DNA of 53,393 bases, taken from the NCBI RefSeq assembly GCF_002159975.1, contig NZ_NFJR01000015.1:1-53393 (forward strand), read 5' to 3'. Source of the stretch: Barnesiella sp. An22 (lineage in GTDB: Bacteria > Bacteroidota > Bacteroidia > Bacteroidales > Barnesiellaceae). A program made the translations under genes and the position numbers. Shown here one piece after another: positions 27,383 through 36,414 of this stretch; the stretch's first letter is position 1; the number at the start of each line of letters is the position of its first letter. Under the pieces are notes generated by a model. That model saw only the letters and a list, made by a program, of their open reading frames with translations. It was not told the origin of the DNA and did not search any database.

Positions 27383-27429
27383 GACGGGAGACCCGGTTGT
27401 CAAAAACCGAATCTCCCGTCTTTTTTTTT
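27383..27429 (+). terminator. Strong rho-independent terminator
   Basis: GACGGGAGA and TCTCCCGTC pair around a further GGTT / AACC stem, followed by nine T residues. It ends the amidase-lipoprotein transcript and faces the end of the convergent secreted-protein gene. Confidence 0.92.
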
Positions 27430-27484
27430 CAGGCTTTCATCATAACCGGCGGGAGAGGCGGTTGCCTCCCCGTCGTTGTCGCGG

Positions 27485-30106
27485 TTACTTCACAACCACT
27501 TTGTAACGTGTACCCTCCACATCGACTACATAGATGCCGGGGGCTGCGTCGACAATAGCCTCGTCCCCTTGTGTAGCATATACTTTCTGTCCACCGATAC
27601 CATAGACATCAATCGAGCATTCGCTACCGGGTTGTGCCTTCACGACAATCTGACCCTCGGTTGTGGCATATACCCGATACTTGTCTACTCTGTTGTCGGC
27701 AATACCTACCACCGAGCGCTCCTGTACCTGGATATTGTCGATATTGATGTTGGTCGTACCGTCTACAGCCTCGCCCACGAACGAGAGGCGCAAAGCCGTC
27801 TCGCCCTGATAGGCGTCGAGCGGAATCACCTTCTTCACCCAACCTTCGGTTTCGTTGCCCGATGCGTAGAGGGGCCCGGCTACGGCCACAAATTCACCGT
27901 TGTTGCGCGAAACCTCTACGGTGAGGTTGTCGTTGCTCTTCTCGCCCGTGGTCTGATAGATATAGAATCCCAGAGCCGGCTCGGACAGGTTGCCGATGTT
28001 GATCTTGGCACTGGTCAGGCGGGTCTTGGTACCCACGTTCACGTTGGTAGCCATGAACGAAGCGAGACCGCCATCGCCATCCTGCGGCTGGGCGTCGGGC
28101 GAATAGGCCTGCTCGCCTATACCCCAACCGCTGTCGAGTCCTTCGAGTTTATCGGAGAGCCACATGGTGTTCATGGCACCGCCGGCAAACGATTCGGCAT
28201 AGGGTGCCGAATAGGGAGCTCCGATAAAGTAGAGTTCGGAGTAGGTGCGGCGACCTTCGCCCGAGAGGTTGCTCGACAGAATCGTATAGAATACCGGTGT
28301 TTGTCCGTACTCACACGGTATGGTATTGTCGACTACCGAAGTCCCGGTGACGGCATTGGCCACAATGGTTTCGTTGTTGCGGATAACGGTGTAGTAGATG
28401 GGGCAGTCGTACATCTCGCCGCCATCGATACCCTCGGGTTTGTCCCAGGAGATGACACACGAGTAGTCGGCCTGCTCGACAATCGAGAGGTTACGCACCT
28501 CGGCCGGACGGGCGTAACCGGCCACTACCAGGATGGTAGCCGGGTCGCTCTTCTGCCCGTTGGCATAGGCATATATCTCGTAGGTATTCTCACCCTTCAC
28601 CGCATGGGTATCGACCCAGCGGGTTACCAGCGAGGCACCCACCTCTTCGGTGGTGTAGACCGGTTCGGCCGAACCGTTACGGTAGACCTCCATCTTGTCG
28701 ACACTACCCAGTACATCGCCTCCGATGGTATAGACCGGAGCGTAGAAGTCGATTTGTACCTGCAGCGACTGGTCGTTGGCGGCAATGGCACTCAAGCCGT
28801 AAGGCTCCATGGGGGTATTGGAAGGCCGGTAGTTGTAGACCGTGAGCGTGTCGATGGCCACCTGCGAGCCCACGAGGCTGTTGTTGAAGCAGATACCTAT
28901 GCGGAAGGCTCCGTTTTGGGGGGCAATGATATATCCCTCGATTTCACTGCCTTCGCCCGGCTCGATGGTGTGAATGTTGCCGACAGCACCCAGCGGGGTG
29001 AGCTCCTCGTCGTTGCTGCACAGAATCATCTGTATCTGTGCCGAATCGCAGTCGTTGGCCAGGCGGGCGTTGAAGACAATCTTTACCTCGGTATCCGAAG
29101 CCATGTTCAACGGCGGCAGATAGAGAATATCGGGAGCTTCGGAGGCCGTGCTCGAGGAGCAGACCAAAGCCCCGTTTTCGATACGCCAGGTCGACCCGTC
29201 GGCATTGCCGTCGACCGCATCGGTAGCCTCGAGGGCCCCCGACTGTGCATAGTCGCGTGTATAGGGCAGGTCGTAGGTATCGGTGTCGGCCAGGTAGTGG
29301 TTCTCGTAGGTGAGCGTCGACCCCGACATCCAGTCGTCGGTCCAGTCGTCCCAACGATACGAAGTCTTGGTGGCGATATTGCCATACTCGTCGTAAGTAT
29401 ATTCATACTTCAGGCGTTCGCCGTCTACCCACGAATCGATGTACATGAAGGAGGACTGCTCGGTAATGTTGCCGTGGTCGTCGTAGCTGTACACCACACT
29501 GTCGGTAGGGGTATAGACATAGTCGCCCACCTCGAAACTGAAGGCCCCGTTGCTGTACCGCACATAGGTGACGAGGCGGCCTGCGTCGTCGTATTCGTAG
29601 CGACGGCGGTCGGCGGTAGAGAACTTGTCGTTGAGCCACCGTTCCCGGTCCTCGATAGCGACGTTGCCGTCGTAGGTATAGACCCCGTGCAGGTATACGT
29701 GCTCGCCCCACTTCTCGATGGAACTGTCCCATTTGTAATAGTCGACCTCGGCAATACGGTTCTGGTCGTCGAAGGTCATGTGCTTCTTGGCATCCTCTTT
29801 GGGACTGCCCAGCCACGACATCGACGAGGCGTGCCACACATAGCTCTCATAGTCGTTCATGCGGCCCTCGGCATCATAGCCATACACCTCGCGCGAGTTG
29901 TTGGTCAGCACACCGTCGTTGTTGAGCATCATGGTCTCCATAGACTGCAAAGAGCCGTCGCTGTTGTAGATGTAAATAATCTTCGAACTCACCTCGCTGC
30001 CCGCATACACAAATACATGGTCGAGCCTTTTCCCCGAATCAGCATCGGCGGCAAATGCCAGCCCTGCCATCAAGGAAAACACAGCAAACAAGTAAAACTT
30101 TCTCAT
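27485..30106 (-). CDS. Large secreted protein with YD-like repeats and T9SS-like C-terminal domain
   Basis: The 873-residue protein has a signal peptide (cut near AFAAD). Residues about 25-270 contain at least five copies of a Y-D-x-x-G-R/N pattern (YDAEGRM, YDDAGRL, YDDHGNI, YDEYGNI, FDDQNRI), the YD/RHS-like repeat type. The centre holds beta-sandwich and fibronectin III-like stretches and an adhesion-type domain. The last 75 residues (IDVYGIGGQKVYA, PGIYVVDVEGTRYKVVV) look like a type A sorting domain of the type IX secretion system. The upstream in-frame codon is GTG; the ATG at 30106 opens the signal peptide. Function unknown; binding to a surface or polysaccharide is possible. Confidence 0.82.
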   Translation of the reverse strand: MRKFYLFAVFSLMAGLAFAADADSGKRLDHVFVYAGSEVSSKIIYIYNSDGSLQSMETMMLNNDGVLTNNSREVYGYDAEGRMNDYESYVWHASSMSWLGSPKEDAKKHMTFDDQNRIAEVDYYKWDSSIEKWGEHVYLHGVYTYDGNVAIEDRERWLNDKFSTADRRRYEYDDAGRLVTYVRYSNGAFSFEVGDYVYTPTDSVVYSYDDHGNITEQSSFMYIDSWVDGERLKYEYTYDEYGNIATKTSYRWDDWTDDWMSGSTLTYENHYLADTDTYDLPYTRDYAQSGALEATDAVDGNADGSTWRIENGALVCSSSTASEAPDILYLPPLNMASDTEVKIVFNARLANDCDSAQIQMILCSNDEELTPLGAVGNIHTIEPGEGSEIEGYIIAPQNGAFRIGICFNNSLVGSQVAIDTLTVYNYRPSNTPMEPYGLSAIAANDQSLQVQIDFYAPVYTIGGDVLGSVDKMEVYRNGSAEPVYTTEEVGASLVTRWVDTHAVKGENTYEIYAYANGQKSDPATILVVAGYARPAEVRNLSIVEQADYSCVISWDKPEGIDGGEMYDCPIYYTVIRNNETIVANAVTGTSVVDNTIPCEYGQTPVFYTILSSNLSGEGRRTYSELYFIGAPYSAPYAESFAGGAMNTMWLSDKLEGLDSGWGIGEQAYSPDAQPQDGDGGLASFMATNVNVGTKTRLTSAKINIGNLSEPALGFYIYQTTGEKSNDNLTVEVSRNNGEFVAVAGPLYASGNETEGWVKKVIPLDAYQGETALRLSFVGEAVDGTTNINIDNIQVQERSVVGIADNRVDKYRVYATTEGQIVVKAQPGSECSIDVYGIGGQKVYATQGDEAIVDAAPGIYVVDVEGTRYKVVVK

Positions 30107-30321
30107 AATCACAAAAATTTAGTTCAATCCTATATATTTTAATAAAATGTCGATAATTTCTTACAAAATAAAAGAAAATTGTCGACAAAACAATTAACAT
30201 ATGATAAAAAGATATTTATCACACCATATAAAATAACAGGAAATACTATTTGTCCCCGACAGCCATATTCCCCCTCGGTCGGGGGCAATATAGAGGCTCG
30301 AGACTCGTGTAAGTGTATTGT

Positions 30322-30910
30322 TTACTGGTTCTTAATCGAAGCGCGCAACCGGCTCAACGATTGCTGGGTGATGCCCAGATAAGAGGCTATATGCTTGAGA
30401 GGCACCTCCTTGACAATTTGCGGGCGCACCTTTATCAGGCTGATGTACCGGCTGAGGGCGTCGTCTTTCCCGAAGATCTTGCATTTGCGTTCCAGGCAAT
30501 AAAGTTCTTCGATGCAGATGGTACGGAAGAGGTTCGAGATAGCCAGATTCTGCCGGCAGAGCTCCTCCAAATCGTCTTTACGGATAGAATAGAGCACCAT
30601 TTGGGTCACCGCCTCGTATTGCAGAAAAGCCGGCTCGCCCTTGAAGTAGCAGAACATCGAGGCAAACAGGTCGCCGCTCACCCCCGAAACACTCGGTGAC
30701 CTCGTTGCCTTTGGTATCCCAGAAGTAATCGCGTGTAAGACCGCTCTCGACCAGAAAAATCTCGTCGGACAACCTGTCGGCTCCGATAATGATTTCGCCC
30801 TTGGCATACTCTACCCGACGGAATTTCGAAAAGAGCAGTTCGAAATCCTTCTCCTCTACCTAATAGTTTTTCAAAAACAAGTCTCGTATCTCTTCTCGAA
30901 TCGGTTGCAT
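30322..30910 (-). pseudogene. Crp/Fnr-family regulator, broken by a nonsense codon and a frameshift
   Basis: Conceptual translation from the ATG at 30910 gives MQPIREEIRDLFLKNY and then TAG at 30862-30860. Downstream the same frame continues with cyclic-nucleotide-binding-type sequence (FELLFSKFRRVEYAKGEIII, SDEIFLVESG, YFWDTKGNEVTECFG) up to about 30686, where the homology moves to another frame (GDLFASMFCYFKGEPAFLQY). The switch falls at a run of five G on the coding strand (30681-30685 on plus); four G would restore the frame. The C-terminal helix-turn-helix (LKHIASYLGITQQSLSRLR) is intact. With two lesions the gene is very likely dead. Confidence 0.85.
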
Positions 30911-30966
30911 CTTGTATAAAATTACTGGTATCTACTATACTGTCTTTTATTCCGGGAGCATCGGTC

Positions 30967-31710
30967 CTAAACCTCGGACATCCGCTGCCGCACCACTTCG
31001 TACATCATCACCCCGGCTGCTACCGAGACGTTGAGCGACCCGATATTTCCCACCTGGGGAATGGCTACCATCTCGTCGCACAGGCGCAGGTTGTCGGGGT
31101 CGACACCGGTATCCTCGGCCCCCATGACCAGTGCCACGGGCAGCGTGTAGTCGGCCCGGGTGTAGTTGAGGGCGGCCTTCTCCGACGCGGCTACGACCTG
31201 TATGCCGCTATCCTTGAGGTAACGGATGGCACTGTGTATCGACCGCTCGCGGCATACGGGAATGTGCAGCAGGGCACCAGCCGAGGTCTTCACGGCATCG
31301 GCGTTGACACTGACGCTGCCCCGCTCGGGCACCACAATGGCATCGACGCCGGTGCACTCGCAGGTGCGGGCTATGGCGCCGAAGTTGCGCACGTCGGTCA
31401 CCCCGTCGAGCAGCACGATGAAGGGCACCTTACCCTCCTCGAAGAGGGTGGGCACGATGTCGCCCAGCCGCTGGTAGGCAATCGACGAGATGAAGGCGAC
31501 CACCCCCTGATGGTTCTTGCGGGTGATGCGGTTGAGCCGCTCGACCGGCACCCGCTGTACCAGGAAGCCACGCCCCTTAATCAGGTCGAAAAGCTCCTTG
31601 GCCAGGTCGCCCTGCAGCTCTTTGCGTATCAGAATCTTGTCTATCTCCTTACCGGCTTCGATGGCCTCGATAACGGCCCGAATGCCAAATATCATTTCAT
31701 TCTTTTCCAT
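30967..31710 (-). CDS. rlmB: 23S rRNA 2'-O-ribose methyltransferase RlmB-like (SpoU/TrmH family)
   Basis: The 247-residue protein has an N-terminal substrate-binding domain (about 1-75) and a SPOUT methyltransferase domain with the three SpoU motifs: DVRNFGAIARTCE, LVMGAEDTGV and IPQVGNIGSLNVSVAAGVMMYE. It would methylate the 2'-hydroxyl of a guanosine in 23S rRNA with S-adenosylmethionine. Which rRNA position is inferred from family likeness only. It is the last gene of the dnaN-led run and its start overlaps the recN stop by 14 bases. Confidence 0.9.
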   Translation of the reverse strand: MEKNEMIFGIRAVIEAIEAGKEIDKILIRKELQGDLAKELFDLIKGRGFLVQRVPVERLNRITRKNHQGVVAFISSIAYQRLGDIVPTLFEEGKVPFIVLLDGVTDVRNFGAIARTCECTGVDAIVVPERGSVSVNADAVKTSAGALLHIPVCRERSIHSAIRYLKDSGIQVVAASEKAALNYTRADYTLPVALVMGAEDTGVDPDNLRLCDEMVAIPQVGNIGSLNVSVAAGVMMYEVVRQRMSEV

Positions 31711-33379
31711 TGTTCTGTTCGTTACGGTTCAACAATTCGCGGGCGTTGTCGAGGGCCGCAGCCGTGAGCGACGAGCCGCTCAGCATGCGGGCAATCTCCT
31801 CGACCCGCTCGCTATCGGTAAGGCGCACCAGATGGGTGGCCGTAGCGGTGGCGGTGTCGCTCTTGTAGACGCGGTAGTGCGTCTGTCCCCACGCAGCCAC
31901 CTGGGGCAGGTGGGTGATGCTGATGACCTGCATGCAGCGGGACATCTCGCGCATGATGCGGGCCATCTTGTCGGCAATCTCGCCCGAGACCCCGGTATCT
32001 ACCTCGTCGAACACGATGGTAGGCAGGGCCATGGCGTGTGCTACCAACGCCTTGAGCGAGAGCATCAGTCGCGAAATTTCACCGCCCGAGGCAACCTCCG
32101 ACACGGGTTGCAGGGGCTGGTTCTTGTTGGCCGAGAAGAGGAACCGGATGGCGTCGCCGCCCGTCTCGTCGAACTGCGGTCGGGTCGAAACCTCTATCTC
32201 GAATTGCAGGTGAGGCATACCCAACGGTTTGACCCGCTCGGTGAGAGTGCTCGAGATGTTGGCGGCCGACTGCCGGCGCACCCGGGTGAGCTGCTCGGCC
32301 AGGTTGCGCACCTGGCTCTCGGCCTCGTCGACCTCGTGCTTGAGGGCAGCCAGCTCTTCGTCGTAGTTTTCGATGCGGGTGAGCCGCTCGGCAAACGAGT
32401 CGCGCAGGGCCAGCAGCTCGGCGGCACTGGCGAGGCGATGCTTCTGTTGCAGCGAATAGTAGGTGTCGAGCCGGTTCTCGACCCAGGCCAGCCGCTCGGG
32501 GTCCATGTTGAGGTTCTCTTGCGAACGGTCTACAGTCGAGGCAATATCCTTGAGGTCGATGTAGTCCGACTCGAGGCGCCCCGCCCACTCGTCCACCTCG
32601 GGATAGAGGCGCGAGAGGGCCCGCATGCGCGAGAGGGTGGCATTGAGCAACGACACGACGCCGGTCTCCTCGGCGTGCAGAAATTCCTGCAGCACGGCCA
32701 GCTCGTTCTTGATCTCCTCGGCATGCTGCAGCGTCTGCAACTCGACCTCGAGCTCCTCCTGCTCACCCTCCTGCAGATGGGCCTCATCGAGTTGGGCCAA
32801 CTGATAGCGCAGGTAGTCCTCCTCTTCGCGTCCCGAGCGATTCTCCTCCTGCAGGCGGGTATAGGCCTGCAACCGCTCGCGCCACCGGCGGTAGTGCTCG
32901 CGGTAGTCGGCCAGCAGAGCGGCATCGCCGGCCATGGTATCGACCACCCGCAGTTGAAACCGCGAGTCGGCCAGCAGCATGTTCTGGTGCTGCGAATGTA
33001 TGTCGATGAGCTGTTCGCCCAAGGTTTTCAGTTGAGCCAACGACACGGGCGTATCGTTGATGAAGGCTCGCGATTTGCCCGAGGGCAGAATCTCGCGGCG
33101 CAAGATGCACTCGCCCTCGTCGTAGTCGAGCTCGTTCTCGTCGAAGAAATCGCGCAGGTGATACGATGCGATGTCGAACACCCCCTCGATCACAGCCTTC
33201 TCGTCGCTGCGACGCAACGACTTGAGGTCGGCCCGCTGGCCGAGTATCAGCGACAGAGCCCCCAGAATAATCGACTTGCCGGCTCCCGTCTCACCCGTAA
33301 TGACCGAGAAACCGGCCGAGAAGTCGATGTGGAGCTCGTCGATGAGCGTATAGTTGGAGACACTCAGTTTCTTTATCAT
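31697..33379 (-). CDS. recN: DNA repair protein RecN
   Basis: The 560-residue SMC-like ATPase has Walker A (GETGAGKS, residues about 30-37), a long coiled-coil centre, the ABC signature VASGGEISRLMLSLK and Walker B IVFDEVDTGVSG. RecN acts in the repair of double-strand breaks. The frame is open for 126 bases before the chosen ATG, but MIKKLSVSNYTLIDELHIDF at 33379 is the family N terminus. It lies 16 bases after the DUF4835 gene. Confidence 0.95.
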   Translation of the reverse strand: MIKKLSVSNYTLIDELHIDFSAGFSVITGETGAGKSIILGALSLILGQRADLKSLRRSDEKAVIEGVFDIASYHLRDFFDENELDYDEGECILRREILPSGKSRAFINDTPVSLAQLKTLGEQLIDIHSQHQNMLLADSRFQLRVVDTMAGDAALLADYREHYRRWRERLQAYTRLQEENRSGREEEDYLRYQLAQLDEAHLQEGEQEELEVELQTLQHAEEIKNELAVLQEFLHAEETGVVSLLNATLSRMRALSRLYPEVDEWAGRLESDYIDLKDIASTVDRSQENLNMDPERLAWVENRLDTYYSLQQKHRLASAAELLALRDSFAERLTRIENYDEELAALKHEVDEAESQVRNLAEQLTRVRRQSAANISSTLTERVKPLGMPHLQFEIEVSTRPQFDETGGDAIRFLFSANKNQPLQPVSEVASGGEISRLMLSLKALVAHAMALPTIVFDEVDTGVSGEIADKMARIMREMSRCMQVISITHLPQVAAWGQTHYRVYKSDTATATATHLVRLTDSERVEEIARMLSGSSLTAAALDNARELLNRNEQNNGKE

Positions 33380-33395
33380 AATTGCGTTTCTCTCT

Positions 33396-34292
33396 TTATT
33401 CAGTCTGTTTAATCTTGTCGAGAATGGTTCTATCGGTGGGATACATACCGGTGAGTATATCGTAGACGGTCTCCTTCTCCGAAGTGGGAGCTTTGGAATA
33501 GACATTCACCAGTTCGTCGAGTTTGGCATCGCGGAAGAGGGTAATCACCACCGACATGGGCGAAGCCTCGTAGACCTTCTGCAACTGTTGCAGCGACTCG
33601 GTAATCTTGGCCCGTCCCTTGTCTACACTCAGAGCCATCTCGTCGAGGCCGCCACGGTGATAGTCGTACCACAACTGGCGGAACCCGGCCGTGCTCTGCT
33701 CGACAAAGGCCGACAGCAGTGCGTGTCGGTTGCGGTTGTCCTCAAAGGCTTTCCAACCGGTCTCCATCGACGATTGCCCCAGGTTGACCACCTGGCGAGC
33801 CAACTCGTAGAAGGGGGTCCCGCCCATGGGCGAGAAGCTGTCGAAGTCGACCCCGAGAATCATATAGACATAGAAGTTGATGACGGCCGTGAGGTTGCTC
33901 TCGATACTGGTTTCGGAGAAGACCAGCGGCTCGTACTCCTGATAATTGAACTCGACCTGCGTATCCTTGAAGTTGATCAGCGTCGTGGTGTAGGAGCTGT
34001 TGTAGACCGGACGGCGCGACTGCACCTGCAACTCGCACACAAAGCGGTTGTCGGCATACTCCTTGACGGTAAAGAGCATCGAGCAGTCTATCCGTTCGAC
34101 GGGCGAAATTTGTGCCGTAGACCATTTACGGTCATTGATGTACTCGGTAATGGCCTCCTTGAGGGTGGTAAACACCTCCTTGTTCGTGCCCTGTATCTGG
34201 TCGCTGTTCACCTCGACACGGCAGTTCAGTTCCTGGGCTACCGACAGGAAGGGACAAAGGAGGAGCAGCACATACAAGAGATTTCTTTTCAT
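33396..34292 (-). CDS. DUF4835 family secreted protein
   Basis: The 298-residue protein has a signal peptide (cut near LSVAQ). The mature part (LNCRVEVNSDQIQGTNKEVF, YNSSYTTTLINFKD, INFYVYMILGVDFDSFSPMGG) fits the DUF4835 family, which in Bacteroidetes lies regularly between coaBC and recN. It is periplasmic or cell-envelope located; its function is unknown. The ATG at 34292 opens the signal peptide, whereas the frame begins at 34322. Confidence 0.85.
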   Translation of the reverse strand: MKRNLLYVLLLLCPFLSVAQELNCRVEVNSDQIQGTNKEVFTTLKEAITEYINDRKWSTAQISPVERIDCSMLFTVKEYADNRFVCELQVQSRRPVYNSSYTTTLINFKDTQVEFNYQEYEPLVFSETSIESNLTAVINFYVYMILGVDFDSFSPMGGTPFYELARQVVNLGQSSMETGWKAFEDNRNRHALLSAFVEQSTAGFRQLWYDYHRGGLDEMALSVDKGRAKITESLQQLQKVYEASPMSVVITLFRDAKLDELVNVYSKAPTSEKETVYDILTGMYPTDRTILDKIKQTE

Positions 34293-34344
34293 ATTCTCAT
34301 CGTTTGAAACAGGGTTACGCAAATGGTTTCCGACCCGCAGCCCG

Positions 34345-35553
34345 TCAATGGCTGTCGGTCAGATAGCGGGCCAGGATGTCCACAATATCGGCGGCCACCT
34401 CGGTCTTGAGCTTGCAGGGAATCTCGACCGGCTCGCCCTCGCGCCCGATGACGGTCACCTTGTTGGTGTCGCAACGGAATCCGGCGCCTGCGTCGCGCAG
34501 CGAATTGAGCACGATGAAGTCGAGATTTTTCTTTTCCATCTTCAGGCGGGCGTTGCTCTCCTCGTCGTTGGTCTCGAGGGCAAAACCTACCAGGCACTGC
34601 CCGGGGCGCTTGCGGCGACCCAACTCGGCAGCGATGTCGGGGTTGGGTTTGAGGCGCAACACACGCTCGTCGCCGCTCCGTTTCAGCTTCACGTCGCTCA
34701 CCGTTTCGGGAGCGTAGTCGGCCACAGCGGCACACATGATGGCGGCATCGGCCCGGTCGTAGGCATCGACGGCGGCCCGGTACATCTCGGCAGCCGACTC
34801 CACATCGACCCGATGTATCGACGCATGCGAGGTCGTCAGGCTCACCGGCCCGGCCACGAGAGTCACTTCGGCTCCGGCTTCGGCACAGGCCTCGGCCAGG
34901 GCAAAACCCATCTTGCCCGACGAGTAGTTGCCGATGAATCGCACCGGGTCTATCTTTTCGTAGGTGGGCCCGGCCGTCACAAGTACCCGCTTTCCGGCCA
35001 GCGGCTGCGGGCGGTCAAAGAACCGGTCGAGCACGGCCACAATCTGCTCGGGCTCTTCCATGCGGCCCTTGCCGGTGAGGTGGCTGGCCAGCTCGCCGGT
35101 TGCCGGCTCGATGATGTGGTTGCCATAGGAGCGCAACAGCTCGAGGTTGTGCCGGGTCGACGGATGGGCATACATATCGAGGTCCATGGCCGGAGCCACA
35201 AACACCGGCGCCTTGCACGACAGGTAGGTGGTCACGAGCATGTTGTCGGCTATGCCGTGGGCCATCTTGCCGATGGTCGAGGCCGTAGCGGGGGCTACAA
35301 TCATGGCATCGGCCCACAGGCCCAGGTCTACGTGGCTGTGCCACTCGCCGGTATTGGCGGTAAAAAATTCGCTCACCACAGGCTTCCCGCTCAACGACGA
35401 GAGGGTGACGGGTGTGATAAACTCTTTGCCCGCAGGGGTCATCACCACCTGCACCTCGGCGCCCTGCTTGATGAACAACCGCAGCAGATAGGCGGCTTTG
35501 TAGGCAGCGATGCTGCCCGTAATACCCAGTATGATATGTTTGCCTTTCAACAT
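34345..35553 (-). CDS. coaBC: Bifunctional phosphopantothenoylcysteine decarboxylase / phosphopantothenate-cysteine ligase
   Basis: The 402-residue protein carries both steps of coenzyme A synthesis that join cysteine to 4'-phosphopantothenate and decarboxylate the product. The N-terminal flavoprotein half (CoaC, about 1-185) has GSIAAYKAA, His in WHSHVDL, APATASTIGKMAHGIADN and the APAMDLDMY loop. The C-terminal half (CoaB) has VTAGPTYEKIDPVRFIGN and the lysine-rich VSDVKLKR region. It sits between the exonuclease gene and DUF4835 in the conserved cluster. Confidence 0.96.
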   Translation of the reverse strand: MLKGKHIILGITGSIAAYKAAYLLRLFIKQGAEVQVVMTPAGKEFITPVTLSSLSGKPVVSEFFTANTGEWHSHVDLGLWADAMIVAPATASTIGKMAHGIADNMLVTTYLSCKAPVFVAPAMDLDMYAHPSTRHNLELLRSYGNHIIEPATGELASHLTGKGRMEEPEQIVAVLDRFFDRPQPLAGKRVLVTAGPTYEKIDPVRFIGNYSSGKMGFALAEACAEAGAEVTLVAGPVSLTTSHASIHRVDVESAAEMYRAAVDAYDRADAAIMCAAVADYAPETVSDVKLKRSGDERVLRLKPNPDIAAELGRRKRPGQCLVGFALETNDEESNARLKMEKKNLDFIVLNSLRDAGAGFRCDTNKVTVIGREGEPVEIPCKLKTEVAADIVDILARYLTDSH

Positions 35554-35586
35554 AGTTTCGAATCTTTGGAGAGAGACCCGGGCACC

Positions 35587-36387
35587 TCAGAAGCGACGGC
35601 GTGCGCGGGTGTATATCTCGGTAATCACATTCTTGGTATTCAGGGGGAAATCGCCCTGCATCATCCAACTGTAATAGCTGGGCTCGAGCTGGAACACCTC
35701 CTCGACCGAACGCCCCTTGTACTTGCCGAAATTGAATACCGGCACATCGTGCTCGTTGAGAATGATGCGGCCCGAGAAATCGACGTTGCGGTTTTGGGTC
35801 GAGAACGATACCCACGAGTCGATGTCGTTAGTGAGGTATTTTCCCTCATACTCGTCTTTCACCGCCTCGGTATAGCGGTCGAGCTGCGCCTTGAAGACCT
35901 CGTAGGTGGCCCGGGTATCGGCCAGAGCCGAATGGGCATCGACCAGCGGCGCGCCACAATAGAACTTGTAGGCGGCCTTGAGGGTGCGGGGTTCCATGAT
36001 GTGGTAGATGGTCTGCACGTCGACGAACTTGCGTTTCGAGATGTCGAGATTGACGCCGGCCCGCAGCAGCTCTTCGATAAGGAAAGGCACATCGAAGCGG
36101 TTGGAATTGAACCCGGCAATATCGGCCCCCTCGAACACCTTGGCGATGTTGCGGGCTACCTCCTTGAAAAGAGGCTTGTCGGCCACCATCTCGTCGGTAA
36201 TGTGATGCACCGCCGTCGAAGCGGGCGGAATGGGCATGCCGGGGTTGACAAATATGTCTTTCTCTTCCACCTCGCCATTAGGGAACACCTTGACATAGGC
36301 CAGTTCAATAATGCGGTCGGTGGTAATATTGGTACCCGTCGTCTCCAGGTCGAAGAAGACGAGCGGGTTCTTCAAGTTCAGTTGCAT
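35587..36387 (-). CDS. DnaQ-like 3'-5' exonuclease (DNA polymerase III epsilon-type)
   Basis: The 266-residue protein has the DEDDh exonuclease motifs: FFDLETTG (Asp13, Glu15), NSNRFDVPFL and HSALADTRATYEV. Beyond the nuclease domain it carries a C-terminal module of about 70 residues (FNFGKYKGRSVEEVF, SYYSWMMQGDFP) typical of Bacteroidetes homologues and similar to the exodeoxyribonuclease X tail. It could act as polymerase proofreader or in repair; being next to dnaN supports a replication role. Confidence 0.9.
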   Translation of the reverse strand: MQLNLKNPLVFFDLETTGTNITTDRIIELAYVKVFPNGEVEEKDIFVNPGMPIPPASTAVHHITDEMVADKPLFKEVARNIAKVFEGADIAGFNSNRFDVPFLIEELLRAGVNLDISKRKFVDVQTIYHIMEPRTLKAAYKFYCGAPLVDAHSALADTRATYEVFKAQLDRYTEAVKDEYEGKYLTNDIDSWVSFSTQNRNVDFSGRIILNEHDVPVFNFGKYKGRSVEEVFQLEPSYYSWMMQGDFPLNTKNVITEIYTRARRRF

Positions 36388-36414
36388 GATTTACTGTTCA
36401 ATAGCTTGGGTTGA

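Noticed and set aside
27476-30142. An 888-residue plus-strand open frame opposite the secreted protein
   Set aside because: Antisense of a gene with a signal peptide, repeats and sorting domain; the plus frame has no domain, low hydrophobic patterning and no start signals.
30681-30685. Phase-variable Crp/Fnr gene by G-tract slippage
   Set aside because: Slippage could restore only one lesion; the upstream TAG would still stop translation, so active switching is unlikely.
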